A DNA stretch of 64,000 nt from Endocalyx cinctus (GCA_001600455.1 BCKC01000001.1:4180441-4244440), one strand, 5' to 3'. Positions 34,861 to 47,634 are shown, numbered from the stretch's first letter. The notes: a model not told the origin generated them from the letters alone. Translations and numbers: made by a program.

Positions 34861-35144
34861 TAACCAAAGGGGCCCTCCCCCCAAAGAATTCCCTTTTCAT
34901 TTTTTTTTTCTTGACCCTCCTCCACTCCCGACCGAAAAACTTACACAAACAAAAAAAAATTTCCCATCTACCGCCCCCCGAATAATCACCGCACTCCCCG
35001 TCCTCTCCGTTCATCTTCTCTTTCACAACTTACATCTTCAAAAAAAAATTTTTTTTTACCGGATATCATATTTCGGACTTTCTGTTACTTCATTTTCAAT
35101 TCACTTCACTTGATTATTCATTAATTTCGGTTCTCTTCTTCATT

Positions 35145-36247
35145 ATGGCGTCCGTCGTCCGTGGCACGTCTCTAAGAGCCGGCGGTGCCTGCGTCCGTTG
35201 TCGAAAAGGCAAGACGAAATGTGTTTACGAGAATGGTCGCGCACCTTGCAAGAACTGCGCCAAAGGTATGCATGAGTGTTATCTTCCATCAGAAAGTATG
35301 GCGCATCATCATGGGCAATCTCCTGCCAGAGTTCCTCGTCCCAGAGAGACTTTACCTGGCGAAAGAAGCGTGTCGGCTACCAGCGACCGACAACCACCTC
35401 CTTCCGGCGCTGTTTTACCACGTAATATGCAACAAACGGGCGAAAAGTGAGTTATTATTATTTCCTAATACTTGTATTTTACTGAAGTCAATTTCTACAC
35501 GTTGGATGATTTATCAAGCCGAGTGAAAGCTCTATCTATATTCGTCCTGATACTTTGAAAATCTTTTTTTGGGGGGTGTCGCGGTGTGTGAGTGCGTGCG
35601 TGTTCGTGGTGACTGATCAGCCTGCGCTTGTCTTGTTCCGTGGTGGGCACGGTCAGGGTGAGCCCGCTCATACCGCGCCCCCTTGAACTAACGTGTTTTC
35701 TTACTTTTGGTGGCTGATATTGCCCCGGTTGCCTCATCTCGCCTCGGGATCTCCATACCCTTGAAAGTTCAAAATGCCCAGAATTTATCTCCGTCTATTC
35801 ATACCCCTACATGTCATATCCCCAAATTATTTATGCATTCATCTTAGAATTTATTACTAATCCCCCCACCCCCATCTGTGGTATATGTATATTCATTTGA
35901 TCTTGGTCAACTTAACTAACAATTAACTCGGTTGTGTACAGACTCACCCCAGAACTAATTTCAGAATGCGAGAGAGTTATCAATAAGACTATACCTTCAT
36001 GCGTCGCTTTTCACAAACCTTCATTCTTGCAAAAACTGAAAAACGGCACTCTCGAGCCTAGTATTGTCAACGGCCTACTAACTTGCGCTGCACGGTAAGC
36101 CCCGTCATTCTTCTTTTACTTGTCATATTAGATTCTGCCCAAAAAATACATCTATCGACTAGTCTAAATTATTTCACCTTAATACTCGCATGTCTCAATT
36201 AGTGGCATTTTCGAGTTATATATTGATCATTAACACACGCACACTTC

Positions 36248-36278
<31 letters not shown>

Positions 36279-37885
36279 CATCCTTCTCTTATTTTCATTG
36301 TTTCCAAAATTTCAGTAGCTTCCTTTCTTGCTAACCTCGCGGTTCTTATTTTTCTACCCTTAGGAGTTCCGCGTCTTTGATTCGCCGCTATGGCAGCCAA
36401 GGGGGTCCCGGGGCTGCCTCTGAGCATTTTGCCGTTAAGACCATCAATCTGGTTATGCAATCTCTCGATAATCCGAGCTTGGCAGATATTCAGGCTCTTT
36501 GTCTACTGACCATCCATGAATGGGGCAGCAGAAATGCCGTCCGCGCTTATGTTTATCTTGGCCAGGCTGCCCGCATGGCTCAGATGTATCGGATAATTTC
36601 TGTCCACCAGAGTAGAGGAGATACCGATTCATTCATTAAGGAGGAATCCTTCCGTCGGACTCTGTGGCTCATATATATTCTCGATTGCTTCCTGACCAGC
36701 AGTCCCGGTCGGCACCCGGCTGTCTCGGGTCATGATGTTAAAGATGTACCTCTCCCTTGCCCAGATATGAGCTTTAACTTTGGTACACCCGTCTGGGTCC
36801 GTACCTTGTCCGGCATCCCGCCCCCGGATATCCCCGACCCGTCCACTCCGATGACAGAGGTTGGCGAGTTTGGTCACATCGTCATGGCCACGCAGGCTTG
36901 GCGCAATGTGATCGAGATGTTGACGAACGTGACTAGTGTTACCTTCTCCGAAGATGAATGCACTTCTCTGGAGGCTGACATTGAATCTGTTCGCACCTCC
37001 TTGCCTATGCACTTCGTTGACAAGCCTGGTCACGTTAGCCTCCACATTACCATGGGTAGCGGATACACTTACGCTATGTTACACTGTCTCCTCCACTGCG
37101 CCACAATCATGGTGAACCGACGCAGATTGTTGCATCTTGTGGGGACTGAAAACTTCAATCAAAATACCTGGCACATGATCCGCCATGCTCACCTTCAAAC
37201 TATTGATCGTGTTTTCGCTGCTTCACACAGCATTGTTTCCCTCCTTCTCGCGCTCGAAGCAAACACAGACAAGGATGCCGTACTGAATTTTCCTCTTGTC
37301 ATGTTATTCTCCTGCTTCACCGCCTGTTCGACCGTGGCTTGGTTTAGCCTGAAAGGACTTACCCCTCCAGATGTCAACGAATCGTCGGAGGCACTCGTCC
37401 ATGATGGGATGCGCTTCCTTGAGGATGGTGCTAACATCTGGATCCTCGCTGTCCCCTGGTACCGCCACCTAGCCGTCATGTCAAAAGTTCTACACAACGG
37501 TGACCGGGAGAAGGCCCGCGCAGACCCCGCACCTCCGTCGATCAAAGATGATGCGGCAAGCCAACCGGACAACAACCCCGAGGGCATGGATTACGAGCGT
37601 CATTCACCTGCTCATCCCCAGGAGCAGACAGACAACCCCGGAAACGAACCACCTCGAAAATCTGGCTTTACTACGATTAACGGGGGGTCGGCAGGTGCCT
37701 CCACCCCTGCAACTGCAACTGCAAGCCCACCTCCACCACAGCAGAAGACTGAATCTCCCGCACCAGGTTCTCCCCAGCCCACCTCCACCGCGAGCGACAT
37801 GACAGCTGCCGAACTGTGTCTAGCTTTCGAGCGACAACTATTAGAACTTGATGATCTTGCCGCTTTCATGGGAGGTGGTGTATAA
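35145..37885 (+). CDS. Zn2Cys6 fungal transcription factor
   Basis: Three exons (35145-35446, 35942-36094, 36364-37885) encode 658 residues. The N-terminal binuclear zinc cluster is perfect: Cys16-x2-Cys19-x6-Cys26-x8-Cys35-x2-Cys38-x6-Cys45, with the basic RKGKTK loop. The middle region is the fungal-specific transcription factor domain (VAFHKPSFLQKL, LADIQALCLLTIHEWG, YVYLGQAARMAQMYRI, EESFRRTLWLIYILDCF). The last 130 residues are Pro/Ser/Thr-rich and disordered, then a short acidic-hydrophobic end (LELDDLAAFMGG) that could be an activation motif. Intron 1 is 495 bases and intron 2 is 269 bases, both unusually long for this window. Its targets are unknown. Nothing ties it to xanthine dehydrogenase upstream or METTL16 downstream. 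Confidence 0.93.
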
Positions 37886-38093
37886 GTACCCTGTTTCTAG
37901 GACTGGTTTGGATTATGGCACACTGGTTGAACACCCGTACTTAATCTCGATGCCTGCGCTGTGAAAGTGTCGGAAACAATGTACCCTTATTTATAAACTG
38001 GTGTATTTCAAATTGGCGTTTAAAGGAGTTTCTGGCCCATTTGTGAGGCAAAGCATCATATCGGAGGTATGACTCGCAAAAAAAAAAAAAAAA

Positions 38094-38124
<31 letters not shown>

Positions 38125-39052
38125 CAAAGAAGAGAAGGTAGCTATTACAAGTCACGGCTACATCTTGTCCATTCGACACTGATAGGAGCGGGATGTTATT
38201 CGTTGTCATTGTGCCACCTCTCATTGCCATGCGCACATCCTGGCTGCTGAATGTATTAAAAATAGCATTGCTGTATTGTTGACCAGCTCGACAGGCGGTG
38301 AAGAAGGAGGAGTGGGAAAACAATGATTTCATACTCGCGAAAGACATCGCATTAGAACTGGGGATGCATTTACTTCCACATTCACAACTACATGGGAGTA
38401 CAAATACAATGTTATTTGATTTTCTTTTTACTTGATTTTCCTTGTTCTTTTTTCCCCTTTCAATTTTTCCTTCTCTTTTTTTTTCTTTTTTTTTTTTTTA
38501 ATCCTCTCTTACCTTCTCCAATTTCGTTTCTTTCTTTCTTTCTTTCTTTTTTTTTTTTTCTTATTGCTTTGCCGTTTCCAAAATCGGCTCGTCATACCTG
38601 TAACTAAATGTATAAGCGGGAGCTTCGGGAATTTGGGAAGGAGCTGTATTATATGGTGAAATTTACAATTATCTGCCGTCTATCTTTATTACCGAACGCG
38701 TAGTTGTTATTTTCAAAATTGAAGTTTATGAATTCAAAAAGGACCTTTTAGGCTCAAGACGTAAAGACGGACACTTTAGTGTAAGCCCGGCATCCATGTT
38801 AAACTGGACCCGACCACTAAACCGATGTAGATCACGTGCTCATTTGCTGCTACCTGGGCCGCTAGGTCCACTACTGTCGCCGGGCCATTCGATGGATTAA
38901 ATTCCACTATCTACAGGTACCTCAAAGCCTCAATCAATTTAGCCATTCTCAACAAATCATAGCCGTTTTATCACATAAAAGTATATCAGTTTCTTTGACG
39001 ACAAAGTAAACTACGAACGCACGAAGGATATCGTCGGTGCTAACTATTTCAA
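37886..39052. other. Intergenic spacer with homopolymers
   Basis: Contains an A-run plus AG repeat near 38080-38125 and several T-runs at 38476-38560. Short frames here are translations of these tracts. Nothing else is supported. Confidence 0.5.
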
Positions 39053-40714
39053 ATGAGGTCGAACATGGAAAGCACAGGTACGACCTTAGGTATGAAACGA
39101 AAACGCTCTGATTCTACACAGAGTTCAATCCACGACAACAAAGATGTCGCTGTAAAAACCAACCTAGAACCAATGGCTTCCGGTCGAAAAAAAGACTACT
39201 ATAGAATGCTGTATGTCAAAGACCTTGATTTTCGACGTCTTGGCGAGCAAGATCCCGACTTTGCTACCATTCTAGAGGATGGTTTCCGCATCGACTTTAG
39301 GAACCCGAAGTCGGTGATGCAGCTCACCAAGACCCTTTTGAAGCTAGACTTTGGGATTCGCCTCGAATTACCTCTAGACAGACTTTGCCCGCCAGTTCCT
39401 AATCGTCATAATTATATTCTCTGGTTGACAGACCTTCTCAACAGCACATCGCCACTTTTGTTATCCTCGACAACCCACCAGCCTAACTCCAATCACGGGC
39501 AAGCGAACCTAGTCACTGGCCTAGATATCGGCACCGGTGCGAGTCTTATATATCCACTCTTGGGCTGCGCTCAAAACCCCTCTTGGTCATTTATCGCAAC
39601 CGAAGTAGATCCGGTCTCGCTCGCGTCTGCTCGCCGAAACCTCGACCTTAATCCACGTTATCAAGGTCGAATTCGCATAGTTGAACGCTCCTCTTCGCTT
39701 AATACTAATCTAGTGCCGTTAGATGAACTCGGGCTCTCAGAAGTAGACTTTGTCATGGTAAACCCACCCTTCTACGAATCGGATGGTGAGCTTCTTGGTC
39801 TCGCCGCCAAGAAAGCCCGCCCACCAAATAGCGCATGTACCGGCGCACCGATTGAGATGGTATGCCATGGTGGCGAGCTTGAGTTCGTGCAACGCATCAT
39901 AAAGGAATCTCTGGCGCTGAAGCAAAGAGTTCGCTGGTATACAGCCATGCTAGGGAAATATTCGAGCCTCGAAGTGCTCACCAATCTATTGAAAAAGCAG
40001 TATCAAATCTCAAATTATGCGGTTACAGCATTGGTTCAGGGAAACAAAACTCGTCGGTGGGCTCTTGGGTGGAGTTTCGGGACCAGTCGCCCGTCGTTGA
40101 GCACAAGTAGAGGATCATTCAAGCACCCCTCAGCTAACATCAAGAAAATCTTACCTTGCCCTACCGAGACGATAATTTTTGATTCGTCGCGGCCAAAACT
40201 GCCGCCATCGTCGGCTTACCGTATGAACGCAGAGGCGGTAGAGCGGGCAATTTGCGCTACTATGGATACTCTAGACCTTCTTTCTTGGAGATGGAACGGT
40301 AGGGAAGGAATCGGCTTTACGGAGGGTAACGTATGGAGTAGAGCCTACCGTCGGAAGACGAAGGCGGAACAGGAAGCAAAAAAAGCGGAGACATGCTCTA
40401 CCAACACATCCGCTATGCACGCGGATACGGACTATATAGCTTCTGATAGCCATTTTCCACAAAAGACGGCACAAACGAAGCATGATAGTGGGGAGTCCAC
40501 GTTCGGCTTTCTCGTCCTTATTGCCAATTCGGATATTCGTGATAATGGAGACTCGACGCAGCATGTCGATAGGACGGCGCGAAAAATTATAGTAATTCTC
40601 CGTTGGCTAAAAGGCGACGAATATTCACATTTTATGAGTTTCGCGGGCTTCCTACGAAAGTCCATCATGAATTGTTACGAGTCAGAGTTAGAGAATGGTC
40701 TAAAGGTTACTTAG
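39053..40714 (+). CDS. METTL16: METTL16-like U6 snRNA adenine-N6 methyltransferase
   Basis: Intronless frame of 553 residues. The METTL16 family (bacterial RlmF, fission yeast Mtl16) installs N6-methyladenosine on U6 snRNA. Conserved elements in order are KDYYRMLYVKDLDFRRLGEQDPDF, the glycine-rich S-adenosylmethionine loop LDIGTGASLIYPLLG near 158-172, the acidic Glu of FIATEVDPVSLASARRN, and the catalytic NPPF motif (MVNPPFYES) at about 236-239. GGELEFVQRIIKES and YTAMLGKYSSLEVL follow. The basic N-terminus (MKRKRSDS) suggests nuclear location. The first ATG is used, but Met5 and Met14 are also possible starts. The C-terminal 120 residues are fungus-specific and charged; the vertebrate regulatory domains are not evident. 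Identification of the catalytic core is confident. Confidence 0.93.
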   Translation: MRSNMESTGTTLGMKRKRSDSTQSSIHDNKDVAVKTNLEPMASGRKKDYYRMLYVKDLDFRRLGEQDPDFATILEDGFRIDFRNPKSVMQLTKTLLKLDFGIRLELPLDRLCPPVPNRHNYILWLTDLLNSTSPLLLSSTTHQPNSNHGQANLVTGLDIGTGASLIYPLLGCAQNPSWSFIATEVDPVSLASARRNLDLNPRYQGRIRIVERSSSLNTNLVPLDELGLSEVDFVMVNPPFYESDGELLGLAAKKARPPNSACTGAPIEMVCHGGELEFVQRIIKESLALKQRVRWYTAMLGKYSSLEVLTNLLKKQYQISNYAVTALVQGNKTRRWALGWSFGTSRPSLSTSRGSFKHPSANIKKILPCPTETIIFDSSRPKLPPSSAYRMNAEAVERAICATMDTLDLLSWRWNGREGIGFTEGNVWSRAYRRKTKAEQEAKKAETCSTNTSAMHADTDYIASDSHFPQKTAQTKHDSGESTFGFLVLIANSDIRDNGDSTQHVDRTARKIIVILRWLKGDEYSHFMSFAGFLRKSIMNCYESELENGLKVT

Positions 40715-41232
40715 CGGCTTCCAAACATGCCAGAGTTGTATACTGGGATTATTATTATTATTATTAAAAAAAGAAAAGAAGTAAAATTAGAAATAAAATA
40801 AAATAACAAGCTTTCAGACTGGCTCTGTGGATTGCTCACCACAACGATGTCGATAAGTTGATCTCGCGACTCCTTTCTACCAAACTTGGTGTGTTCCTGA
40901 CTAGCGAGTTCTTTTCCATCTATATGACCACCGTCGAAGATCGTTTAAGATCGTTCCATCGATGTCAAAAAGTAAGATGGGGTCACTAACTAGCTTGCTT
41001 TGGAAGGTGTTGCTGGGAATGATGAATGTGGTAGGATAGGTTGGGTTTGAAACAGCAATTTCGGAAACTCAGACACGATTCGGATTGGCGACGTATGGAT
41101 TATTTATGACAACAAGGCCCGTGAACGAACTAATCTGAATCATTATAGCTGTTACAGCGGGAACGAATACATGACTCCGTGGCGACCATGCAATAATCGC
41201 AGTATACCACTCGGTTGTAGCGTCATCTTTTA

Positions 41233-41264
<32 letters not shown>

Positions 41265-42784
41265 ATCATCTTAGGCATTATTCTTCGCCGCGTCGAGGGA
41301 GAAGAGAGAATTAAAAGAGTGAAGCCGGGAGGGATACTATTAAATCGTGGAAGGTACTTAGCCAGTGTCCTTAGGGTTGCGGTTGGTTATCTGTCTCTTG
41401 AGGATCTAATGCGTATGATCTCTCAGGTTTAGGGTCGTAAAAGATCAACTTGCAATTTAGTAAATAGTATTTGTATCAGCAAACGGAAATCATACTGCAC
41501 AGCATACACTACTTCAAATCAAGTCCCAGCACTGGCAACTTATTCAAAACGGAAGATAATAGAACGGGTATGAATGTCATCAAGGCTCAAGACAAACATG
41601 GTGTACGTGCGCAGAAGTATCGTATCGTATCGTTCGACTACTATGTAGGTCCATCATCAGATTATATGATCCTCGACTTACTATGTACATAGTATTCATT
41701 GATTATTGATAGATAATACGAAGCAATACGATACTATGTACGGAATATATTCATTCAATTATGATGAATGCGATATTCTCCGAAGACCAGATAATGCTTA
41801 AGGATGGTTCTCCGAAGATCACAAACATTGCGGGGATGTAAATTGTTACAGGCTGCCTGGCAAAGACAAAGGGTTTGAGAATAGCAAATTGTGACCAAAA
41901 GGCCGACGCACTGGCCCCTTGGGAAACCGAGCTCGAAACTTTTATTTCTCCTTTTTTTTTTTTTTCTTTCTTTCTTTCTTTCCCTTTGACAAAGTGTATT
42001 AACACAAAGAAAAAAGGAAAAGACGGACAAATACATACATACATACATATATATTATTATTATATTTATTGTCCTTCTCTCTTTTGAATAATATACTAGC
42101 TGTTCTACGTTAAAAATCTATATACGAAGTTGGTGGGTTTTCGTGGGATTGGACCCCCGGTGTGAGAGTCATTTTGGTTACAACGCCGGATGGGTGAGTT
42201 AAACCCCGATGATCTGAGCCCTTTTCGGTAATCAGGAAGACGGCAAGGATGGTGAAACTGGGGAGCTGAGCAGTTTCAAGTTCGGAACAGGTCATAGCGG
42301 GTCACACGTGGAATACTGGGGTCCTCGGGCTACCTTGCCCTTTAGATGTAGGACCCGGCCACTTGGTTCTATTAACAGTTTGAATCTCTGCAATGTATTG
42401 TAGTGATGGTTTGATGATGATCCATTTATCTTGTAAGGGGCTCTGTCCCCTTTACCTATCACTTCAATCATTTAAGTTTAGATCTACAAGTTTCGCTTCG
42501 AGAGGCTGTGCATTCAATTCACGACTAGATACGTTGCTATGAACATGACCTACGGATGTGAGAACGGTCCGATAACGTCATAATAAAACCCGAGATTTCC
42601 ATTTCAATCGACATATCTAACATGTTCGATCCGTAAATCGAAGATTTCCCCGACCTTCTTTTCTTTCCCAACTTCTACTAGCCAAGGTACGAAAAAGAGA
42701 AGGCGAGAAAAGTTGGTTGAGGGTTTCCTTTCGACAGAAGCAGGACTTCGCGTTCAATTCTTAAAAAGGCAGGTCCTCCTTACC
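40715..42784. other. Intergenic region with microsatellites
   Basis: Two kilobases without a supported gene. Includes ATT repeats (40750-40766), a TG repeat at 41233-41258, a T/CTTT tract near 41950-41985 and a moderately G/C-rich stretch at 42110-42330 that I could not assign. Confidence 0.45.
41233..41258 (+). repeat. TG microsatellite
   Basis: Thirteen uninterrupted TG units. Confidence 0.92.
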
Positions 42785-44426
42785 ATGAGCTCCCCCGGCG
42801 GTAACTCAGGCTTTGGCCAGGCGCCTGTTGTATCGCTTCCGACAGACTCGAGAGGCGCGGTGGTGATAGGAGTTGCGGCCCTCACGACCACGATCGCCAC
42901 GACGGCCGTTACTTTACGCTTGTATACGAGATGTTTTCTAGTCAGAAAAGTTGGCATGGATGACGGGATGGCTGTATTATCAGTGGTAGGCTCTCTTCAC
43001 AGTTGCTATTACCCTTATATATTATCGTGAGTAGAAGCTTTGAGCAGTCGGTTGACATCTCGCCCGCAGGTTTTCCTCATCGCACTCGCTGTAGGACAGG
43101 TATTGAACGTCCAGTCGGGTCTTGGCCAACATATATATACTCTAGATCTACCCCGGGCATTGGTATCATACTTGAGGGTAAGGTTTTACATTCCACGGCT
43201 GTCTTTCAACCCTTTGGGTGACCCATATTCTCGGACTGGCTAATATTCGTCGTAAATAGGATTTCTGGTACTGCCTACTTTTTTACAATATTGCTCTATT
43301 CTTCATTAAATCGACATTTCTCTGTCAATATTACCGCGTCGTGGCACAGGTACCACGACTAAAGATCGTCTATATAGCGGCAATGGTTATCATTATGGGG
43401 TGGACTTTCACGCAAGTGCTGATTACCTCGATGCTCTGTATACCGATACAGGGTCTCTGGGATCCCAGTGTGAAAGATAAAAAATGCGTCGACCCCAACT
43501 TAGAGCAGAATCTTAATGCGATCGGAAACATCATAACTGACTTCGTCATTTTATTACTTCCGTTGCCGGTTCTCTTAGGGCTTCGACTAAGAAGAGCTCA
43601 GAAGTGGGCGCTTGTTGGAGTATTTTCCCTTGGATTCTTTACTTGCATCATATCAATCATCCGACGTATCCTAGGCCTAATGGTCACGCAAGACGTTACA
43701 TACAGTACCGTCGATGTCTCGGCGTGGTCCATCGCCGAAGTAGCTTCGGGAATTACCTGCGCAGCTCTGCCAACTCTGAAACCGATGCTCAGCCTATACT
43801 TCCCAGCTCTGAAGTCCAAGATTACCAAGCAATCCGGGAAGACAGCAAATGCTGGCTCGAAAATCTCCAGCTACGTCCAATCGACCACCAGATCGAGCGT
43901 GAGGTCAATCAAGCACTCGCTCTCTTCGTCGCAACGGCCTTCAACAGGCCGGTCATCGACCAGGCAGCTGTCGATTTCTAAACCAACACTCCTGAAATCG
44001 GATTGGGAAAGAATCGAGGAGGAATATGAAACTATTGAGATGGATGCCGCAAATCGTACAACAAGCAAGTCCGATATGAGGGGCTACGAGAGTGACGTCG
44101 GCGTACGGGAAGAACCTGACAGGCCTACCGCCTCTCCTTTTGTGGTTGATTTGGAAAGAGGCAACGACGATTCATTCAATAACAACCGACCGGAATCTGT
44201 ACCCCCCACGCCCATTCAAAAAGACTCCATATACCTCCCGGGCGGCCAGAGAGAATATATGGACAGTTCCGCGCCCGGTGGAAGAATGGCTTGGCCTAAT
44301 CAGTTGGGGCTCATGCCGACTACCACGGCAGTAGAGATGGATCTCGAATCACCTATGTGGCCGAAGAGCCCCGAAGATGTAGTGCCGGGTGGTTTGTCGG
44401 CACCTAGAATAACGACTAATCGATGA
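42785..44426 (+). CDS. Rhodopsin-domain seven-helix membrane protein (PTH11-like)
   Basis: Three exons (42785-42985, 43070-43177, 43260-44426) joined in phase 0 give 491 residues. The protein belongs to the fungal rhodopsin-domain family, which includes the PTH11-type receptors of plant-associated fungi. Visible features are TM1 (VVIGVAALTTTIATTAVTL), the conserved VGMDD turn before TM2, the loop LNVQSGLGQHIYTL, FWYCLLFYNIALFFIKS in TM3, MVIIMGWTFTQVLITSML, the loop Cys pair (CIPIQGLWD, KKCVDP), ITDFVILLLPLPVLLGL, FSLGFFTCIISIIRRI and the last span around WSIAEVASGITCAALPTL. Residues from about 300 on are a long Ser/Thr-rich cytosolic tail. The extracellular CFEM domain of some PTH11 proteins is absent. 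Ligand and signalling role are unknown. Confidence 0.9.
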
Positions 44427-45296
44427 GGGAGAAAGAAAAAGAAAAAAGAAACTTAGACTTGGACAAACTGTGCTTTGATAGCTTGACTAAATACGACTAG
44501 ATGACATAGGAAAATGATTATTGTATTATAGAGCTACACAATATACTATAATTTCGGAACTCATCATCTTTAGCATAAACTACAAGTGATACCTATACAC
44601 GTAAACACTCAACATTGACTCTCTCTATGTGACGCCCGCTATTGCAGTACTATCCGAATCTGCCCTAGCATACGATATAAATAGGTACGATTTTTTTTTT
44701 TTCTTGAAATGAATATAGTGTACCACGCCTGCAAGTTTCCCCGGGTGGATCCGAAATATGGTGGAGTTGAGAATGTTACGATGCATTGTGATCCTTTCTC
44801 TCTCTCCGTACGAAAAACTCGTGCATATTTGAACCTCATCTCCCGTGCCAGTTGAAAGTCACAATTCCAGAAATACAAATTGAAACATCTAACAGAGTAA
44901 GACTTCATGGTAATCTACTTTTGGCACCAATATAAATTTCACAATTTCAAGAGTTCTTCAAAAAGTAGGTTATCTGATCTTGCCCCGCCCCCATTCTCGG
45001 AGAGCTAAATCCCCATTTTTGATACTTGCAGCTCCTCGCATGGTCTATCTCAAACTTTTGTACGATAGATAACATTTGAGATTCGGGGCTGCATTCGCAT
45101 CGATTGAGCAGGCAAAAGCAAAAAAAAAAAAAGAGCCGACATTCGGAAGCCCCACAAAATGATGTGCACAGGATGACCAGTTTAAAATCAGATGGTGCAT
45201 ATACAACACGAGGTTGTCGGCACAGGACAGTATATTCCACCATCACTTACCTACATCGATATGAGACCATAAACCCTCGGGTCAGTTTAGCTTTCC
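44427..45296. other. Intergenic spacer before the amidase gene
   Basis: A/T-rich, with T- and A-runs at 44691-44703 and 45119-45132. No supported gene; the distal part probably contains the amidase promoter. Confidence 0.4.
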
Positions 45297-47459
45297 ATGG
45301 AGTCAACCCTGGGTACTTGGCAAGATACGGTTCGGGCGAAACGACATGCTCGAACCCAAGCATTAGCAGTAGCTGAAGATGAACAAGTGAGTTTTCAGAA
45401 GCATGAGATTTGAGAGTACAATAAGGGAGGATGACTAAGTCTTGTCGGGTAGTTCGAAGCAGTTGACATGTCCATGACAGAAGTCAGCGATATATCCGCT
45501 CTCGAAAGAAAGGTCGAGTCGGGAGAAGTCACTTCAGAAGCTATAATAAAAGCATACGTTCGAAAGTATGTATCCAATATATCAAGATATTAACATCCAT
45601 GATGATGCTAATTTCAACCAGAGCTGCTAAGATACAAACATTGGTAAGTCTGACTGCTGGTGATATCATCCGTTGTTCTCATACTAATTGTCAGCCCAAC
45701 AGACAAATTGGTATGGGATAATAAACGAATAAAATGCCAGTAGTTCTTCCTTTTACTGAGTATCAATAGTCTCACTGAAGTTCTCTTCGAGGATGCCCTA
45801 CGTCAAGCACGTCATCTCGATGCCTATTATCTTGATAACAAAACAACAGTGGGACCACTACAAGGCATCCCAGTTACTCTGAAAGACCAATTCAACATAA
45901 AGGGTTGGGATAGTACACTAGGATACGTTGGTCGCTCATCACATCCAGCGAGAGAGGATGCCATACTCGTCCATATGTTGAAAAAACTGGGCGCTATCAT
46001 ACTGGCAAAGACGAATCTGCCACAGAGTATTCTCGTATGCATAGGTATTCATTCTTGACAGCTTCACACGGATCTTTAGTTAACAATATCCGGTCAAGTG
46101 GTGCGAGACGGAGAACCCCCTTTGGGGACTGACGACCAATCCGAATGCAAAACATTATACTCCCGGAGGGTCCACGGGCGGGGAAGCAGCCCTCCTAGCC
46201 AGCCAAGGGAGTTTGCTAGGTTGGGGGACGGATGTAAGTACCAAAAAAGCTACCGCGTTTCTCATTTCATACGAGGTTATGCGTGATATTCTAAAGTCTT
46301 CATATTCATTTACTAATGCCCGACGTTTCTGTATATATGGCAGATAGGAGGAAGCATACGAATCCCATCTCACATAATGGGCATTTATGGCCTAAAACCA
46401 AGTGTGAGCATCTATCACCTATTCCGAAACAAGGAGCAAAGCAAACTATTCTGACCATCATCACTATATATAATAGAGTGCGCGTTTACCGTATTATGGT
46501 GTGCCCGTATCCACAGAGGGCCAGGAACATGTGCCGTCTTCAATTGGGCCGATGGCAAGAACGCTAGACTCGATTACTACGGTCATGAGAGAATTGATCA
46601 AACTGAGGCCGTGGGAGCTCGATGCCCGATGCGCCCCGATTCCTTGGAAATCCGAGGCTTTACAAAACGCCAAGAGTCAGCCACTAACTATTGGTCTTCT
46701 CGTTGATGATGATGTTGTGCGACCGCATCCTCCGATATCTCGAGTTTTGGGGGAGTTAGTTGAAAAACTGAAAATGGCGGGGCACGATATTGTGAATTGG
46801 AACGCTGATTTTCACGCAGACTGTATTCAAGTGATGGTAAGTGGGCCTCGATCCTGATGCTAATTCATTTATATACAATCTAACTTTTTTTTCTTTCATG
46901 GTCCTGGATATAGGATGAATTGTATACTGTCGATGGCGGTGAAGATATTCGTCGTGACGTCCAGGAAGGTGGTGAGCCATTCATCCCCCACGTGGAAGCG
47001 CTTGTAAATAGGGGCAAGGCGATTTCAGTTTATGACTATTGGCAACTGAATAAACGGAAAATCGAACTTCAGCAGCGCTATCTTGAGAAATGGCGTTCTA
47101 CGAAGTCACCAGTCACCGGAAAACAAGTGGACGTCGTCTTGATGCCTGTCATGCCCCATACCGCGGTTCCACATCGCTCTTGTCGTTGGGTAGGATATAC
47201 CAAAATATGGAACTTTCTAGACTATCCGGCCTTGGTAATTCCTGGAGGAAAAGTGTTAGCAATCGATGCTGATGCATCTTGGAATTATCAAACTAGAAAT
47301 GAGTTGGACGCATGGAACGCTAAGCTATGGACCGATCACCACCACGAAATGATTCAACTTGGGTTACCCGTTGGGATACAAATAGTCGGAAGGAAATTAG
47401 AAGAAGAGAAGGTTCTAGGTGTAGGATCTATTATAGACAACTTAGTACGACAACCCTAA
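45297..47459 (+). CDS. Amidase-signature hydrolase with an 8-base exon
   Basis: Nine exons: 45297-45386, 45453-45565, 45622-45643, 45703-45710, 45770-46034, 46099-46233, 46344-46403, 46477-46836, 46914-47459. They give 532 residues with every junction in frame. The catalytic triad of the amidase signature family is intact: Lys116 in VTLKDQFN, cis-Ser191 in TPGGSTGGE and nucleophile Ser215 in GTDIGGSIRIP, with the usual 24-residue spacing between the serines. It hydrolyses an amide bond; fungal relatives are called acetamidase or general amidase, and the substrate here is unknown. The 8-base exon supplies the conserved TNCLTE segment. The N-terminus (STLGTWQDTVRAKR) matches the usual start of these proteins. 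No signal peptide, so cytosolic. It is convergent with the CE4-type gene, with about 175 bases between the stops. Confidence 0.9.
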
Positions 47460-47634
47460 GTTCATACAGTGGACGGAATAGGCTCATTCAATAGATTCAT
47501 TCTCGTTTATGCACTACAAGCTAATTTGTCAGGCGATTGAGCATATCCGTGTTCACCAGACTCTACTTAATATTTGATGAACACGGTTTTAACCATAGAG
47601 CCTACATCTTTCCCACGGCAGTGATAATACTATA

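Larger units (their letters stand above)
29613..35144. other. Long gene-free region (5.5 kb) upstream of a Zn2Cys6 gene
   Basis: No supported gene. It holds many homopolymer and microsatellite tracts, one N (30698), and TACCTAGGTA-type clusters at 32568-32840 and 34728-34860. A frame at 31901-32119 (-) starts with a signal-peptide-like stretch but lacks an ATG. The last part is probably promoter and 5' leader of the transcription factor at 35145. Confidence 0.5.

Noticed and set aside
38392..38659. Two overlapping hydrophobic frames rich in Phe and Leu
   Set aside because: They are translations of poly-T and CTTT tracts, not membrane proteins.
42110..42300. G/C-richer stretch with a B-box-like GGTCCAATCCC on the minus strand and a 61-codon frame
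   Set aside because: No cloverleaf could be drawn and the frame has no recognisable features; left unassigned.
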